In this document: piece by piece, positions 42,630 to 50,578 of the stretch
Layout: each line of letters begins with the position of its first letter
Position numbering within the stretch: position 1 is the stretch's first letter
Origin: JACNKJ01 sp964344565
GTDB taxonomy: Bacteria > Krumholzibacteriota > Krumholzibacteriia > JACNKJ01
Length of the DNA: 64,000 nucleotides
Direction of reading: 5' to 3'
Assembly: GCA_964344565.1 (NCBI GenBank)
Contig: CAYFNT010000011.1
Span: 1-64,000 of the forward strand
Notes under the pieces: generated by a model
What the model saw: the letters and a program-made list of their open reading frames with translations, nothing else
Databases searched by the model: none
What the model was told of the DNA's origin: nothing
Made by a program: the position numbers and the translations under genes

Positions 42630-44579
42630 ATGAGACACGAGGAAGCCCAATTACTTTTAAGCGATCTGGTCCTCGGCGAACTGGAAGCTGACGCGGCCGC
42701 GAAGCTGCGAGACCACCTCGCCGAGTGCGCCGCATGCCGCCGCGAGCGTGACTTCATCGAGGTCCTCGTCGAGGAGCTGCGGGAAGGGGGCGAGGAGATC
42801 CTCGCCGGCCATCCAGACGTCGAGGACCTGGCCGCCTTCGGCCTCGGCGACACGCCCATGGAGTCCGAGCGCCGTGCCGGCATCGAATGTCACCTGAGGA
42901 TCTGCCGCCACTGCCGTGAAGAGCTGGACTTGGTCAGGCGCGCGGCGCGAGCCGCCTATCCGACCGCCGCCAAGCGCCCCGGGTCCTGGCGCAACTGGCT
43001 GGTGGCGGCCCTGCTGCTGGTGATCGTCGCCCTGGCCTGGCCGGCCTACCGGGGCATCTTCAATCAGGAGCGGCCGCAACTGGTAGTCCACTCCGGCCAG
43101 CTGCTCAATCTGCCCGAGCCCGGCCTGGCCCAGCAAGGCGAGGTGCCGGTGCTGGCCCTCGCCGACGATCTCTCCCACTTGCCGGTGGCCGTGGCCTGGG
43201 ACCTGGAGATACGCGGCGACCAGGATTTGCTCTTCAGCCTGGCCGAGTTGCCCTCGGGCAGCGAGATCTGGAGCGAGCGAGGCCGGGCCTCCCGCTTCTT
43301 CGACGCGGGTCTGAAGGCCCTGTCCCTCATGGTCCCCGCCGGCGGCCTGGGTGCCGGCACCTACCAACTCGTGGTAAAGAACCCGAGGGACGGATCGGTG
43401 CTGGGCAGCTACCGGTTCCGCCTCGGCCTCGGCGGGCGTTCACGGGAAGGCGGCGGCGCCTCGGTGCCGACGCCGGACGGGGGCTTCCTCATCGCCGGCG
43501 AGACCTATTCATTCGGCCTGGGGCAGTCCGACGGCTGGGTCATCAAGACCGACGAGATGGGCCTGGTAGAGTGGAGCCGCAGCTACGGCGGCCTCGGCTG
43601 GGATGGCTTCGCCGACGTCATCCGTGTCGAGGACGGCTATGTGCTCTGCGGCTGGGCGGGCAACGCCTATGCCCACCTGTGGCTGTTGAAGATCAGCGAG
43701 CAGGGGGACATCGTCTGGGATAGGCGCTTTGGCACCGAGCGCGCCTGGGACAACGGCCGCGAGGTCGTACAGCTGAGCGACGGCGGCTTCGCAGCCGTGG
43801 GCTACACGAATTCCTACGGCCCCGGGGCCTTCGCCGTCTACCTGGTGCGCACCGATGCCCAGGGACGCCGCCTGTGGCAGAAGACCTACGGCGGCGAGAA
43901 CAACGACGTGGGCTACGGGTTGGTGGAAGCGCCGGACGGTGGGCTGACTCTGGTGGCCCGCACCGGCTCTTTCGGGGCCGGCGGCATGGACGCCTGGGTC
44001 GTTCACACCGATGCCGAAGGCGAGATCCTATGGGATCGGACCTTCGGCAGCGAGGTCCAGGACCACGGCACCGACCTCGTCCTCTTGCCGGAGGGCGGCT
44101 ACCTCCTCGTCGGCTCGAGCGAACTGGCGGGCATCGGCAGCAAGACGAGCTGGCTGCGCCACCTGGACGAGAAGGGCGATGAGATCTGGTACCGGGGATA
44201 CCCGGAGGGGGACTACGGCTATTTCCACTCAGCGATGATCGCCAGCACGGGCGATCTTGTTATCGCCGGCTCTCGTGCTGATCAGCGCTCCGGGGAGACC
44301 AACTATTGGGTCGCCGCTTTTGACCTGCTGGGCGAAGTGTTGTGGAGCCACCAGTACGGCGGCGTGGGCGAGGACATGGCTCAGGGCTTATGCGAGGGCC
44401 GAGCCGGCGGCTACCTTCTCAGCGGTACCACCAGTTCCTGGGGAGCCGGTGACAAGGACTTCTGGATCATCAAGACCGACGCCGAGGGCCACTGGGAGCC
44501 TGGCAATCCCAGCCGCGAGATCTGGGACCGTGTGCTCGCGCGCATGCGCGCCGAGGACGGCGGCAAGCCGCAGCTGTAA
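42630..44579 (+). CDS. Membrane anti-sigma factor with double zinc finger and seven-repeat propeller domain
   Basis: A 649-residue protein. Two zf-HC2 modules lie at the cytoplasmic N-terminus: His29-x3-Cys33-x2-Cys36 and His88-x3-Cys92-x2-Cys95. One membrane span lies at about 122-140. A beta domain (about 145-265) is followed by seven repeats of the type W-x-x-K-T-D-x-x-G-x-x-x-W-x-x-x-Y-G-G, fitting a seven-bladed beta-propeller outside the membrane. Zinc anti-sigma domains hold ECF sigma factors, and a divergent ECF gene lies 215 bp away. The propeller might sense an extracellular ligand or damaged protein; this is inference. GAGGCGGG precedes the ATG. Confidence 0.88.
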   Translation: MRHEEAQLLLSDLVLGELEADAAAKLRDHLAECAACRRERDFIEVLVEELREGGEEILAGHPDVEDLAAFGLGDTPMESERRAGIECHLRICRHCREELDLVRRAARAAYPTAAKRPGSWRNWLVAALLLVIVALAWPAYRGIFNQERPQLVVHSGQLLNLPEPGLAQQGEVPVLALADDLSHLPVAVAWDLEIRGDQDLLFSLAELPSGSEIWSERGRASRFFDAGLKALSLMVPAGGLGAGTYQLVVKNPRDGSVLGSYRFRLGLGGRSREGGGASVPTPDGGFLIAGETYSFGLGQSDGWVIKTDEMGLVEWSRSYGGLGWDGFADVIRVEDGYVLCGWAGNAYAHLWLLKISEQGDIVWDRRFGTERAWDNGREVVQLSDGGFAAVGYTNSYGPGAFAVYLVRTDAQGRRLWQKTYGGENNDVGYGLVEAPDGGLTLVARTGSFGAGGMDAWVVHTDAEGEILWDRTFGSEVQDHGTDLVLLPEGGYLLVGSSELAGIGSKTSWLRHLDEKGDEIWYRGYPEGDYGYFHSAMIASTGDLVIAGSRADQRSGETNYWVAAFDLLGEVLWSHQYGGVGEDMAQGLCEGRAGGYLLSGTTSSWGAGDKDFWIIKTDAEGHWEPGNPSREIWDRVLARMRAEDGGKPQL

Positions 44580-44692
44580 GTATTTCCTAACAAGTCAAGT
44601 CTTTGAACGACCAGTCATGCGCGTCGAAGTGGTAGGGGTGTTCCATGCCTGATCCCCACATTCGGCAGCTTACAGGGTCGAAAGGAGACTCA

Positions 44693-45823
44693 ATGCGTTC
44701 GCTCGCTCTCATCACGCTGCTCGGCATCGCGGGATCCACTTCCGCAGCCGTTCTGAATGTGCCTGAAGACTTCGGAACGATTCAGGAGGCGATCATTTCC
44801 GCAGAGGACGGCGATCGCGTGGAGGTCGCTCCGGGTGTCTACTCCGGGGAGGGCAATGTGAATCTGGACTTCCTGCAGAAGTCGATCTCCCTGTTCGGAG
44901 TCTCGGGGCCCGAAGTGACAAGCATCGATTGCCAGAATGGCTCCAGGGCCTTCGACCTTTCGGGGGATAGGGCGATACAGTGCAGCATCGAAGGCTTCAC
45001 GGTGATGAACGCCGATCCGGGAGGCGGATACCCCAGTGGCAACGGCGGAGCGATGCGTCTATCCGGACTCACCCTCACGCTCGAAAACTGCGTGTTCACC
45101 CAAAACAGGTCGGGCTACCACGGGGGAGCGATCTGGCTGAATCACTCGGACATGATCATCAGAGGCTGCAGTTTCGTCGAAAATCAGGCCCCAAGCGGCC
45201 CACACGCCCATGCTGGGGCAATCCTGGTCCAGGACTATTGCAACGTCCTCATCGAAGATTCGAGCTTCATCGGCAACATCGCCCATGAGAATGCAGGGGC
45301 CTTGTTCGTGAATGGGAGCGACGATGTGCAGGTGGTCAATAGCCTCTTCAGCGGCAACACCGCGAGCACCGGTTCTGGTGCGGGGATATACGCCGGTGGC
45401 CCTGTCCACGCGATCAATCTGACCCTGGTCGGGAATCATGCGGGTTCGGGGACTGGTGGCGGAATCTGCGTGTCCGATGGAGCCAGCCAATTGACGCTCG
45501 AGAACTCGATCATTGCCTTTTCTACGGCGGGAGAGGCGATCTACAGCTCCGATCCGGGAAACACAACCATTCTCTGCAGTGATCTGTACGGGAATCTCGG
45601 CGGCGACTGGACGGGAAACATCGCGGGCCAGCACGGTTCGGCGGGAAATATCTCGGAGAACCCCCTGATCTGCGATTTCGAATTCGCCAACTACTCGCTG
45701 GAGACCGTTTCGCCATGCGCCCCCGCCAACAACGAATGTGGAGTGCTGATTGGTAGCTCACCCGTCGGCTGTTCCACTCAGGCTCGAAACAGTACCTGGG
45801 GAAAGGTGAAGGCCAGCTTCTGA
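44693..45823 (+). CDS. Secreted right-handed beta-helix protein with short C-terminal tail motif
   Basis: A 376-residue protein. AAAGGAG precedes ATG 44693. Residues 1-19 are a signal peptide (MRSLALITLLGIAGSTSAA). N-V-P-E-D-F-G-T-I-Q-E-A-I is the classical cap of pectate-lyase-like/NosD-type beta-helices, followed by coils such as L-T-L-E-N-C-V-F-T-Q-N and V-L-I-E-D-S-S-F-I-G-N with G-G-A-I/G-G-G-I turns. It ends R-N-S-T-W-G-K-V-K-A-S-F, the third copy of the tail motif in this window. No catalytic residues are obvious. It is probably a surface polysaccharide-binding or structural protein. Confidence 0.88.
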   Translation: MRSLALITLLGIAGSTSAAVLNVPEDFGTIQEAIISAEDGDRVEVAPGVYSGEGNVNLDFLQKSISLFGVSGPEVTSIDCQNGSRAFDLSGDRAIQCSIEGFTVMNADPGGGYPSGNGGAMRLSGLTLTLENCVFTQNRSGYHGGAIWLNHSDMIIRGCSFVENQAPSGPHAHAGAILVQDYCNVLIEDSSFIGNIAHENAGALFVNGSDDVQVVNSLFSGNTASTGSGAGIYAGGPVHAINLTLVGNHAGSGTGGGICVSDGASQLTLENSIIAFSTAGEAIYSSDPGNTTILCSDLYGNLGGDWTGNIAGQHGSAGNISENPLICDFEFANYSLETVSPCAPANNECGVLIGSSPVGCSTQARNSTWGKVKASF

Positions 45824-45956
45824 ATCCTGGAGGCCGAGAGTCGATGGAGCTCATTCCTGTGGCCCACATTCTTGGTGCGAACCACCCGCGAGAAATAGAT
45901 CCCTTAAAGACATCGGGACACAACGGTAAGGCGATAGCAAAGTGGAGGGCTTAAAA

Positions 45957-46538
45957 GTGAATCGAATCGAACAGATGCTGATGCAGATCACCAGGATGCT
46001 GGCTCTTGTCGGAAGTCTGCTGATTCTGGTGCTCATCGTCGTTCTGGCCTTCTCTCTGAGCGGAGGGAGTGGAGGGTCGAATGAGGTCACCCTGGATGAA
46101 GTCCTCGCGATCGCTCAGCCCGCCGGGCAAGCCGAAGACATGGATTCAGGGGAAAGGGCGGATGAAGTCGAGATTCCCGAGTCAGTGAGGCAGTACCTGG
46201 ATGGTGACAATGCCGAAATCGTCCTTGCCTGGGTCGTGGACATGAGTGCGTCCGACCGCGCCGATTTCTTCGGCAACCTCGACGAAGTGCTGAAAAAGGC
46301 GCACCGACAGCATGCCGAAATCGACGTGGCAAGCCTGTTCAACACCTATCACTCATTGAAGCTCGAGGAGATGAGCCAGTCGGAATTCGAAAGGCTTGGC
46401 GGCCAGTACAAGGAGATGGCTCGTAAAGCCGGCCTGCTCGCGGCCATTCTCGGTCTCGCCGTTCTTTTCATGCTCGCGACCATGATCATCATGCTGAAAG
46501 CCATTGAAACTAACACCCGCCCTTCCGCGGAAATCTAG
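45957..46538 (+). CDS. Membrane protein with two spans, unknown
   Basis: A 193-residue protein starting at GTG 45957 (NRIEQMLMQITRML), chosen because GGAGGG lies about eight bases upstream; an earlier GTG overlaps that site. Two hydrophobic segments, at about 18-36 (ALVGSLLILVLIVVLAFSL) and about 161-183, bracket an acidic helical domain of 120 residues that is probably periplasmic. No family is recognised. It is 134 bp after the beta-helix gene and 15 bp before a small ORF, so it may share a transcript with either. Confidence 0.6.
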   Translation: MNRIEQMLMQITRMLALVGSLLILVLIVVLAFSLSGGSGGSNEVTLDEVLAIAQPAGQAEDMDSGERADEVEIPESVRQYLDGDNAEIVLAWVVDMSASDRADFFGNLDEVLKKAHRQHAEIDVASLFNTYHSLKLEEMSQSEFERLGGQYKEMARKAGLLAAILGLAVLFMLATMIIMLKAIETNTRPSAEI

Positions 46539-46553
46539 ACCTGGGGGGAATCA

Positions 46554-46772
46554 GTGGAATCGGACTACGCGTCCGCTTTGCTGGTCCTCGCCGGCACACT
46601 GATGGGCGGGTTCGAGGCCGACGAGCTGCGCAGGCTCCTGGTGAGGGTCGGTGACGTCCGCGTCAAGCGCCCCGACGGCGGTGAATGGTGGTATCTGGTC
46701 GGCCGGGAACCCGTGAGGATCGCCCGTCTCGAGGCTCGGAGACAGGCGCAGGATGAGGTGAGGGCAAGCTGA
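46554..46772 (+). CDS. Small protein of unknown function
   Basis: A 72-residue product from GTG 46554, preceded by GGGGGGAATCA. It has a hydrophobic N-terminal half (S-A-L-L-V-L-A-G-T-L-M-G-G-F) and a basic C-terminal half with W-W-Y-L-V-G-R-E-P-V. It lies 15 bp after the membrane-protein gene. A minus-strand frame of similar size overlaps it; I prefer the plus strand for its ribosome site and spacing, but it may be non-coding. Confidence 0.45.
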   Translation: MESDYASALLVLAGTLMGGFEADELRRLLVRVGDVRVKRPDGGEWWYLVGREPVRIARLEARRQAQDEVRAS

Positions 46773-46806
46773 GCGCAGGCTCATCCTTCCCCCATTCGAA
46801 CACGAC

Positions 46807-46835
46807 TTGATCCCGCCGCGGGCATCCATTAAAGT
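46807..46835 (+). promoter_or_regulatory. Predicted promoter of the CoA-transferase operon
   Basis: TTGATC at 46807-46812 and TAAAGT at 46830-46835 with a 17-base spacer, about 64 bases before the start codon of subunit A. Confidence 0.4.
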
Positions 46836-46898
46836 CGCCCCCGTCCGGAATCCGCCGACCGCGCGGGTTCCCTCGCATCACATCCCGGGAGAGTCCGA

Positions 46899-47885
46899 AT
46901 GCCAGATCTCGAAGTTCTTCAGCAGGGCCTAGGAGAACTGCTCCAGCCGCCCGATCTCGCCGCCTTCCGCGCCTGGAACCGCGACAACAAGTCCATGGCG
47001 CTGGAAGACAAGCTCATGTCCGAGAAGGAAGCCGTCAGCCGATTCGTGAATGGCGGCGACTACATCGGCTTCGAACTCTACGGCACCTGTCGCGCGCCGC
47101 TGAACGTGGTGCGCGAGATCGTGCGTCAGGGCCCGAAGGATCTGCGCCTGGTCGGCCAGGGCCTGCAGGACGTCGACTTCCTCGTGGCCGCCGGACTCGT
47201 GAAGGCCATGGACCTGACCTACGTGGGATACGAAGTGCACGGTCTCTCGCCGGTACTCCGCACGGCCGCCGAGAAGAAGGGACTTCAGCTGGTCGAGTGG
47301 AGCAACGCCGCCATCGCCTGGCGTTTCAAGGCCGCGGCCATGGGCGTGCCCTTCCTGCCCATCAGCAGCATGCTCGGCACCGACACCTTCAACTACTCGG
47401 CGGGCATGGTGTCCGAATGTCCCTTCACGGGAAAGCGGGTCATGCTGCTTCCCGCGCTGATTCTCGACTGCGGCATCATCCACGTGCACAAGGCCGACAG
47501 GTACGGCAACTGCTTCCTCGAGGGAATCAGCGGATTCGCCCTGGAGATGGCTCGCGCGAGCAAGCGCGTGATCATCAGCGCCGAGGAGATCGTGGACACC
47601 GACGAGTTCCGTACCTACCCGGACCGCAACGTGATTCCCTACTTCCTCGTGGATGCCGTGGTGCACGGTCCCTTCGCGAGCCACCCGGGCGAGATGCCCA
47701 ACCTCTACGGGCGCGACGAGCCGGCGATCATGGAATGGCTGAAGCTCGGCAAGGACGAGGAGGCCGTGAACGCCTACCTCAAGAAGCACTGCTACGACCT
47801 GGAAGATCACGCGGCCTATCTCGAGATGATCGGCGGCGAGGCCAAGATGGCCGAGCTGCGCGACATCGCCGTGGGGAGGGAATAA
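46899..47885 (+). CDS. CoA-transferase subunit A (glutaconate/3-oxoacid CoA-transferase family)
   Basis: A 328-residue alpha subunit. D-K-L-M-S-E-K-E-A-V-S-R-F-V-N-G-G-D-Y-I-G marks the family I start. L-P-I-S-S-M-L-G-T-D and G-I-I-H-V-H-K-A-D-R-Y-G-N-C resemble the GctA/IpdA A-subunit core, which contacts CoA. It works as a heterodimer with the next gene, whose ATG overlaps this stop (TAATG). Candidate substrates are glutaconate, other dicarboxylates or ring-cleavage products of sterol type; sequence alone does not decide. Confidence 0.88.
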   Translation: MPDLEVLQQGLGELLQPPDLAAFRAWNRDNKSMALEDKLMSEKEAVSRFVNGGDYIGFELYGTCRAPLNVVREIVRQGPKDLRLVGQGLQDVDFLVAAGLVKAMDLTYVGYEVHGLSPVLRTAAEKKGLQLVEWSNAAIAWRFKAAAMGVPFLPISSMLGTDTFNYSAGMVSECPFTGKRVMLLPALILDCGIIHVHKADRYGNCFLEGISGFALEMARASKRVIISAEEIVDTDEFRTYPDRNVIPYFLVDAVVHGPFASHPGEMPNLYGRDEPAIMEWLKLGKDEEAVNAYLKKHCYDLEDHAAYLEMIGGEAKMAELRDIAVGRE

Positions 47886-48649
47886 TGGCCAGCGAATACA
47901 ACGCCAACGAACTGCTCATCTCCCTTTCGGCCCGGCTCATGGAGGATCGCTCGAGCGCCTTCATCGGCACCGGCGTGCCCATGCTGGCGGCGGCCCTGGC
48001 CAAGCGCCTCTACGCGCCGGACCTGGTCAGCGTCTTCGAATTCGGCGGCATCGGTTCCACCCTCAAGTATCTGCCGCGGGGAGTGGGCGAATCGAAGACC
48101 TTCTACCGGGCGCTGGTGGCCACGGGCATCTGCGACGTCATGGAGAACGCGGCCCGCGGATTCGTGACCTACGGCTTCCTCGGCGGCGCGCAGATCGACA
48201 TGTACGGCAACCTCAACAGCACGGTCATCGGCGACCACGACAAGCCCAAGGTGCGCATGCCCGGCAGCGGCGGCGGCAACGACGTGGGGAGCTTCTGCTG
48301 GAAGACCATCGCCGTGATGCGCCACGAGAAGACGCGCTTCATCCCGAAGCTCGATTTCTACACCACGCCGGGATACCTCACCGGACCCGGTTCACGCGAA
48401 GCGGCCGGCCTTTTCCCCGAAACCGGGCCCTATCGCGTGGTCACGAATCTGGCCACCCTGGGATACGACGAGGAGAGCTGCCGCATGAAGCTGCTGGCGC
48501 TGAATCCCGGAGTCGAACTAGAGGAGGTGGTGGAGAACACCGGTTTCGAGTTGGTCATCCCCGACGAGGTGGGTCGCAACGACCCGCCCAGCGAGGAGGA
48601 GCTTCGCGCCCTGCGCGAGGACATCGATCCGGACGGGCTCTACATCTAG
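47885..48649 (+). CDS. CoA-transferase subunit B (glutaconate CoA-transferase family)
   Basis: A 254-residue beta subunit. It opens with N-E-L-L-I-S-L-S-A-R-L-M-E-D and A-F-I-G-T-G-V-P-M-L-A-A. The catalytic glutamate is probably the one in V-S-V-F-E-F-G-G-I-G-S near residue 53, at the place where GctB carries its active-site Glu. G-A-Q-I-D-M-Y-G-N-L-N-S and P-G-S-G-G-G-N-D are conserved family turns. Translation is coupled to subunit A. With the IorAB/Buk-Ptb cluster elsewhere in the window it suggests capacity to move CoA among fermentation acids. Confidence 0.9.
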   Translation: MASEYNANELLISLSARLMEDRSSAFIGTGVPMLAAALAKRLYAPDLVSVFEFGGIGSTLKYLPRGVGESKTFYRALVATGICDVMENAARGFVTYGFLGGAQIDMYGNLNSTVIGDHDKPKVRMPGSGGGNDVGSFCWKTIAVMRHEKTRFIPKLDFYTTPGYLTGPGSREAAGLFPETGPYRVVTNLATLGYDEESCRMKLLALNPGVELEEVVENTGFELVIPDEVGRNDPPSEEELRALREDIDPDGLYI

Positions 48650-48660
48650 CCGAATCGAAA

Positions 48661-48685
48661 AGGGCCGGCGGAAATCGCCGGCCCT
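48661..48685. terminator. Bidirectional terminator between CoA-transferase and histidine kinase genes
   Basis: AGGGCCGGCG-GAAAT-CGCCGGCCCT forms a 10-bp stem. On the minus strand it is followed by TTTTCG; on the plus strand by TTCGTG. It serves both convergent genes. Confidence 0.7.
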
Positions 48686-48693
48686 TCGTGCAT

Positions 48694-49935
48694 CTAGGAT
48701 GTCTGCTTGGGCCCTCGGGTCGGCGCGGGCGGTTCGCCGGCGGTCTTGCCCGCGTCGAAATCGAACTCGGGTTCGGCCTCGTCCAGCTGGGGCGGCCCGT
48801 CCACGGGCAGCGTGAAGCTGAACACGCTGCCCTCGCCGACCACGCTTTCCACCCAGATCTCGCCGCCGTGAAGGTTCACGTAGTGGCGCGCCAGGTCGAG
48901 TCCGAGGCCGGTGCCGTTTTCCATGAGGGCCATGGGATTGTCGCTGCGATGGAAGCGCTGGAAGACCTTGTCCAGGTCGCTGGCGCCGATGCCGATGCCC
49001 GTGTCGCTCACCTCCACCAGCACGTTGTCGCCCCGCCGCTGGCAGCTGATCTCCACCTCGCCCCCCGGCTTGTTGTACTTCACGGCATTGGTGAGCAGGT
49101 TCCAGATGACCTGCTGGATGCGGAAACCGTCCATGCGCAGGGAGGGCAGGGTCTGACGCTCGCGGACGATGAGCTTCACGTCCTTCTTCTGCGCGCGGGC
49201 CTGCACCGTGCCGATGGCCTCAGCGATGACTTCGCTCAGCTCGGTCCGCTGCAGATTGAGGCGATTCTGGCTGTCCTGGTTCGCGGAGAAATCGAGCAGA
49301 TCCTCGATGAGTTGCTGCAGCTTGAGGCTCTGATCGTAGACGACCTTCGTGAATTCCTCGCGCACCTCTCCCGGCAGCTGGCTGGTGTTCAGCTGCTCGG
49401 AGTAGGCGATGATGGAGGTCAATGGCGTCTTGAGCTCGTGGCTCACCTTCGCGAGAACGTCCAGCTTCTTCTTGCTCTCTTCGATCATGCGCAGGTTGGA
49501 GCGGCGCAGCTCGGTGAGCAGCTCGTTGCGCTGGCGAAGGTAGATGCCGCTGATGGCGTTCTTGCCCTTGTTGAGAAGTCGGCTCAGGCGATTCAGATTG
49601 TCATGGAGCAGTTCGGGATCGCTGCGCAGGGCCACCTCGTCCCAGATGAGTTCGCCCATGAGGTCGAGCACCTGCTGCATGGCCTCGATGGGCTCGCCGC
49701 CCTTGGCCCCGCGGTCGCCCGCGAAATCGATGAAGAAGGTGTAGAGGAAGTCGTTCTCGTAGCGCAGAGACTGGAGGATGGGGTCCAGGTAGCTCCAGGC
49801 CAGCTTGTCCAGCTCGGCGCGGTCCAGGTCGTGGAAATGCCCGTGGCCGGATTCGGCCAGGGCCGCGGCCATCTTCGACTGAACGGCGGGAAGAGACTCC
49901 TCGAAAATTTCGAGCAGAGAGGCAGTTTTTGCCAC
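48694..49935 (-). CDS. Cytoplasmic sensor histidine kinase
   Basis: A 413-residue kinase starting at GTG 49935, chosen because AGGAG lies five bases upstream; longer frames have no support. Residues 1 to about 120 form a helical sensor that faintly resembles RsbRD N-terminal domains. Dimerisation/phosphoacceptor His166 is in V-S-H-E-L-K-T-P-L-T-S-I-I-A-Y. The ATP-binding domain has the N box (Q-V-I-W-N-L-L-T-N-A-V-K-Y), G1 (D-T-G-I-G-I), F box and G2 (G-T-G-L-G-L-D-L-A). There is no membrane span or signal peptide. No response regulator is adjacent, so it is an orphan whose partner lies elsewhere. Confidence 0.9.
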   Translation of the reverse strand: MAKTASLLEIFEESLPAVQSKMAAALAESGHGHFHDLDRAELDKLAWSYLDPILQSLRYENDFLYTFFIDFAGDRGAKGGEPIEAMQQVLDLMGELIWDEVALRSDPELLHDNLNRLSRLLNKGKNAISGIYLRQRNELLTELRRSNLRMIEESKKKLDVLAKVSHELKTPLTSIIAYSEQLNTSQLPGEVREEFTKVVYDQSLKLQQLIEDLLDFSANQDSQNRLNLQRTELSEVIAEAIGTVQARAQKKDVKLIVRERQTLPSLRMDGFRIQQVIWNLLTNAVKYNKPGGEVEISCQRRGDNVLVEVSDTGIGIGASDLDKVFQRFHRSDNPMALMENGTGLGLDLARHYVNLHGGEIWVESVVGEGSVFSFTLPVDGPPQLDEAEPEFDFDAGKTAGEPPAPTRGPKQTS

Positions 49936-50095
49936 GGTCGCTCCTGCACGGCGGTTAGAATCCCCGAGAACCCTCACCGAGGGTGCCCCATGCTTCCTTT
50001 TGATTCCCGATCCTTCCCGGTGTAATCTCCCATCCGGCGCGGCTCCGGGAGGCGCGCCCATCCGGGAAGGATGAAGCAGAAAGCGAGCAAAAAGC

Positions 50096-50578
50096 ATGTC
50101 AGGACTTTCTCACATGGATGAGCGTGGTCGAGCCCGCATGGTGGATGTGGGAGGCAAGAAAATCAGCGCCCGCAAGGCAGTCGCCTCCGGTCGCGTGGAA
50201 CTGGGGGAGGCGGCCTTCGAGGCCCTTCGGGAGAACCGCGCCGGCAAGGGCGACGCGCTCTCGGTGGCCCAGGTGGCCGGCATTCTCGCCGCGAAGAGGA
50301 CCGGCGAATTGATCCCGCTCTGTCATCCACTGCCGCTCACCCATGTGGGCGTGGAGTTCGAACTGCTCGAGGACGATCGTGCCGTGCGAATCGTCGCCTC
50401 GGCGGCCTGCGAAGGGGTCACGGGCGTGGAGATGGAAGCGCTCACGGCGGTGAGTGTGGCCGCGCTCACCCTCTACGACATGCTCAAGGCCCTGGACAAG
50501 GGTATCCGCATCGCCGAGGTGCAGCTGCTCGAGAAGTCCGGTGGCAAGAGCGGACACTGGAAGCGGGAGGGCGCATGA
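50096..50578 (+). CDS. moaC: Cyclic pyranopterin monophosphate synthase MoaC
   Basis: A 160-residue enzyme making cyclic pyranopterin monophosphate, the second step of molybdenum cofactor synthesis. Family landmarks are L-S-H-M-D-E-R-G-R-A-R-M-V-D-V, P-L-C-H-P-L-P-L-T-H, T-G-V-E-M-E-A-L-T-A-V-S-V-A-A-L-T-L-Y-D-M and K-A-L-D-K-G, which carries the catalytic Lys and Asp. The length is standard. The ATG has only a weak ribosome site. The stop overlaps the moeA start by four bases. No MoaA, MoaE or MoaD gene lies in the window. Confidence 0.95.
   Translation: MSGLSHMDERGRARMVDVGGKKISARKAVASGRVELGEAAFEALRENRAGKGDALSVAQVAGILAAKRTGELIPLCHPLPLTHVGVEFELLEDDRAVRIVASAACEGVTGVEMEALTAVSVAALTLYDMLKALDKGIRIAEVQLLEKSGGKSGHWKREGA

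Noticed and set aside
46551..46829. Minus-strand 92-codon frame overlapping the small gene at 46554-46772
   Set aside because: No ribosome site, it runs into the CoA-transferase promoter, and the plus-strand frame has a good ribosome site and spacing.
48688..50025. 445-codon plus-strand frame antisense to the histidine kinase
   Set aside because: The minus strand has H, N, G1 and G2 boxes in correct order; the plus product is low-complexity His/Val/Leu sequence.
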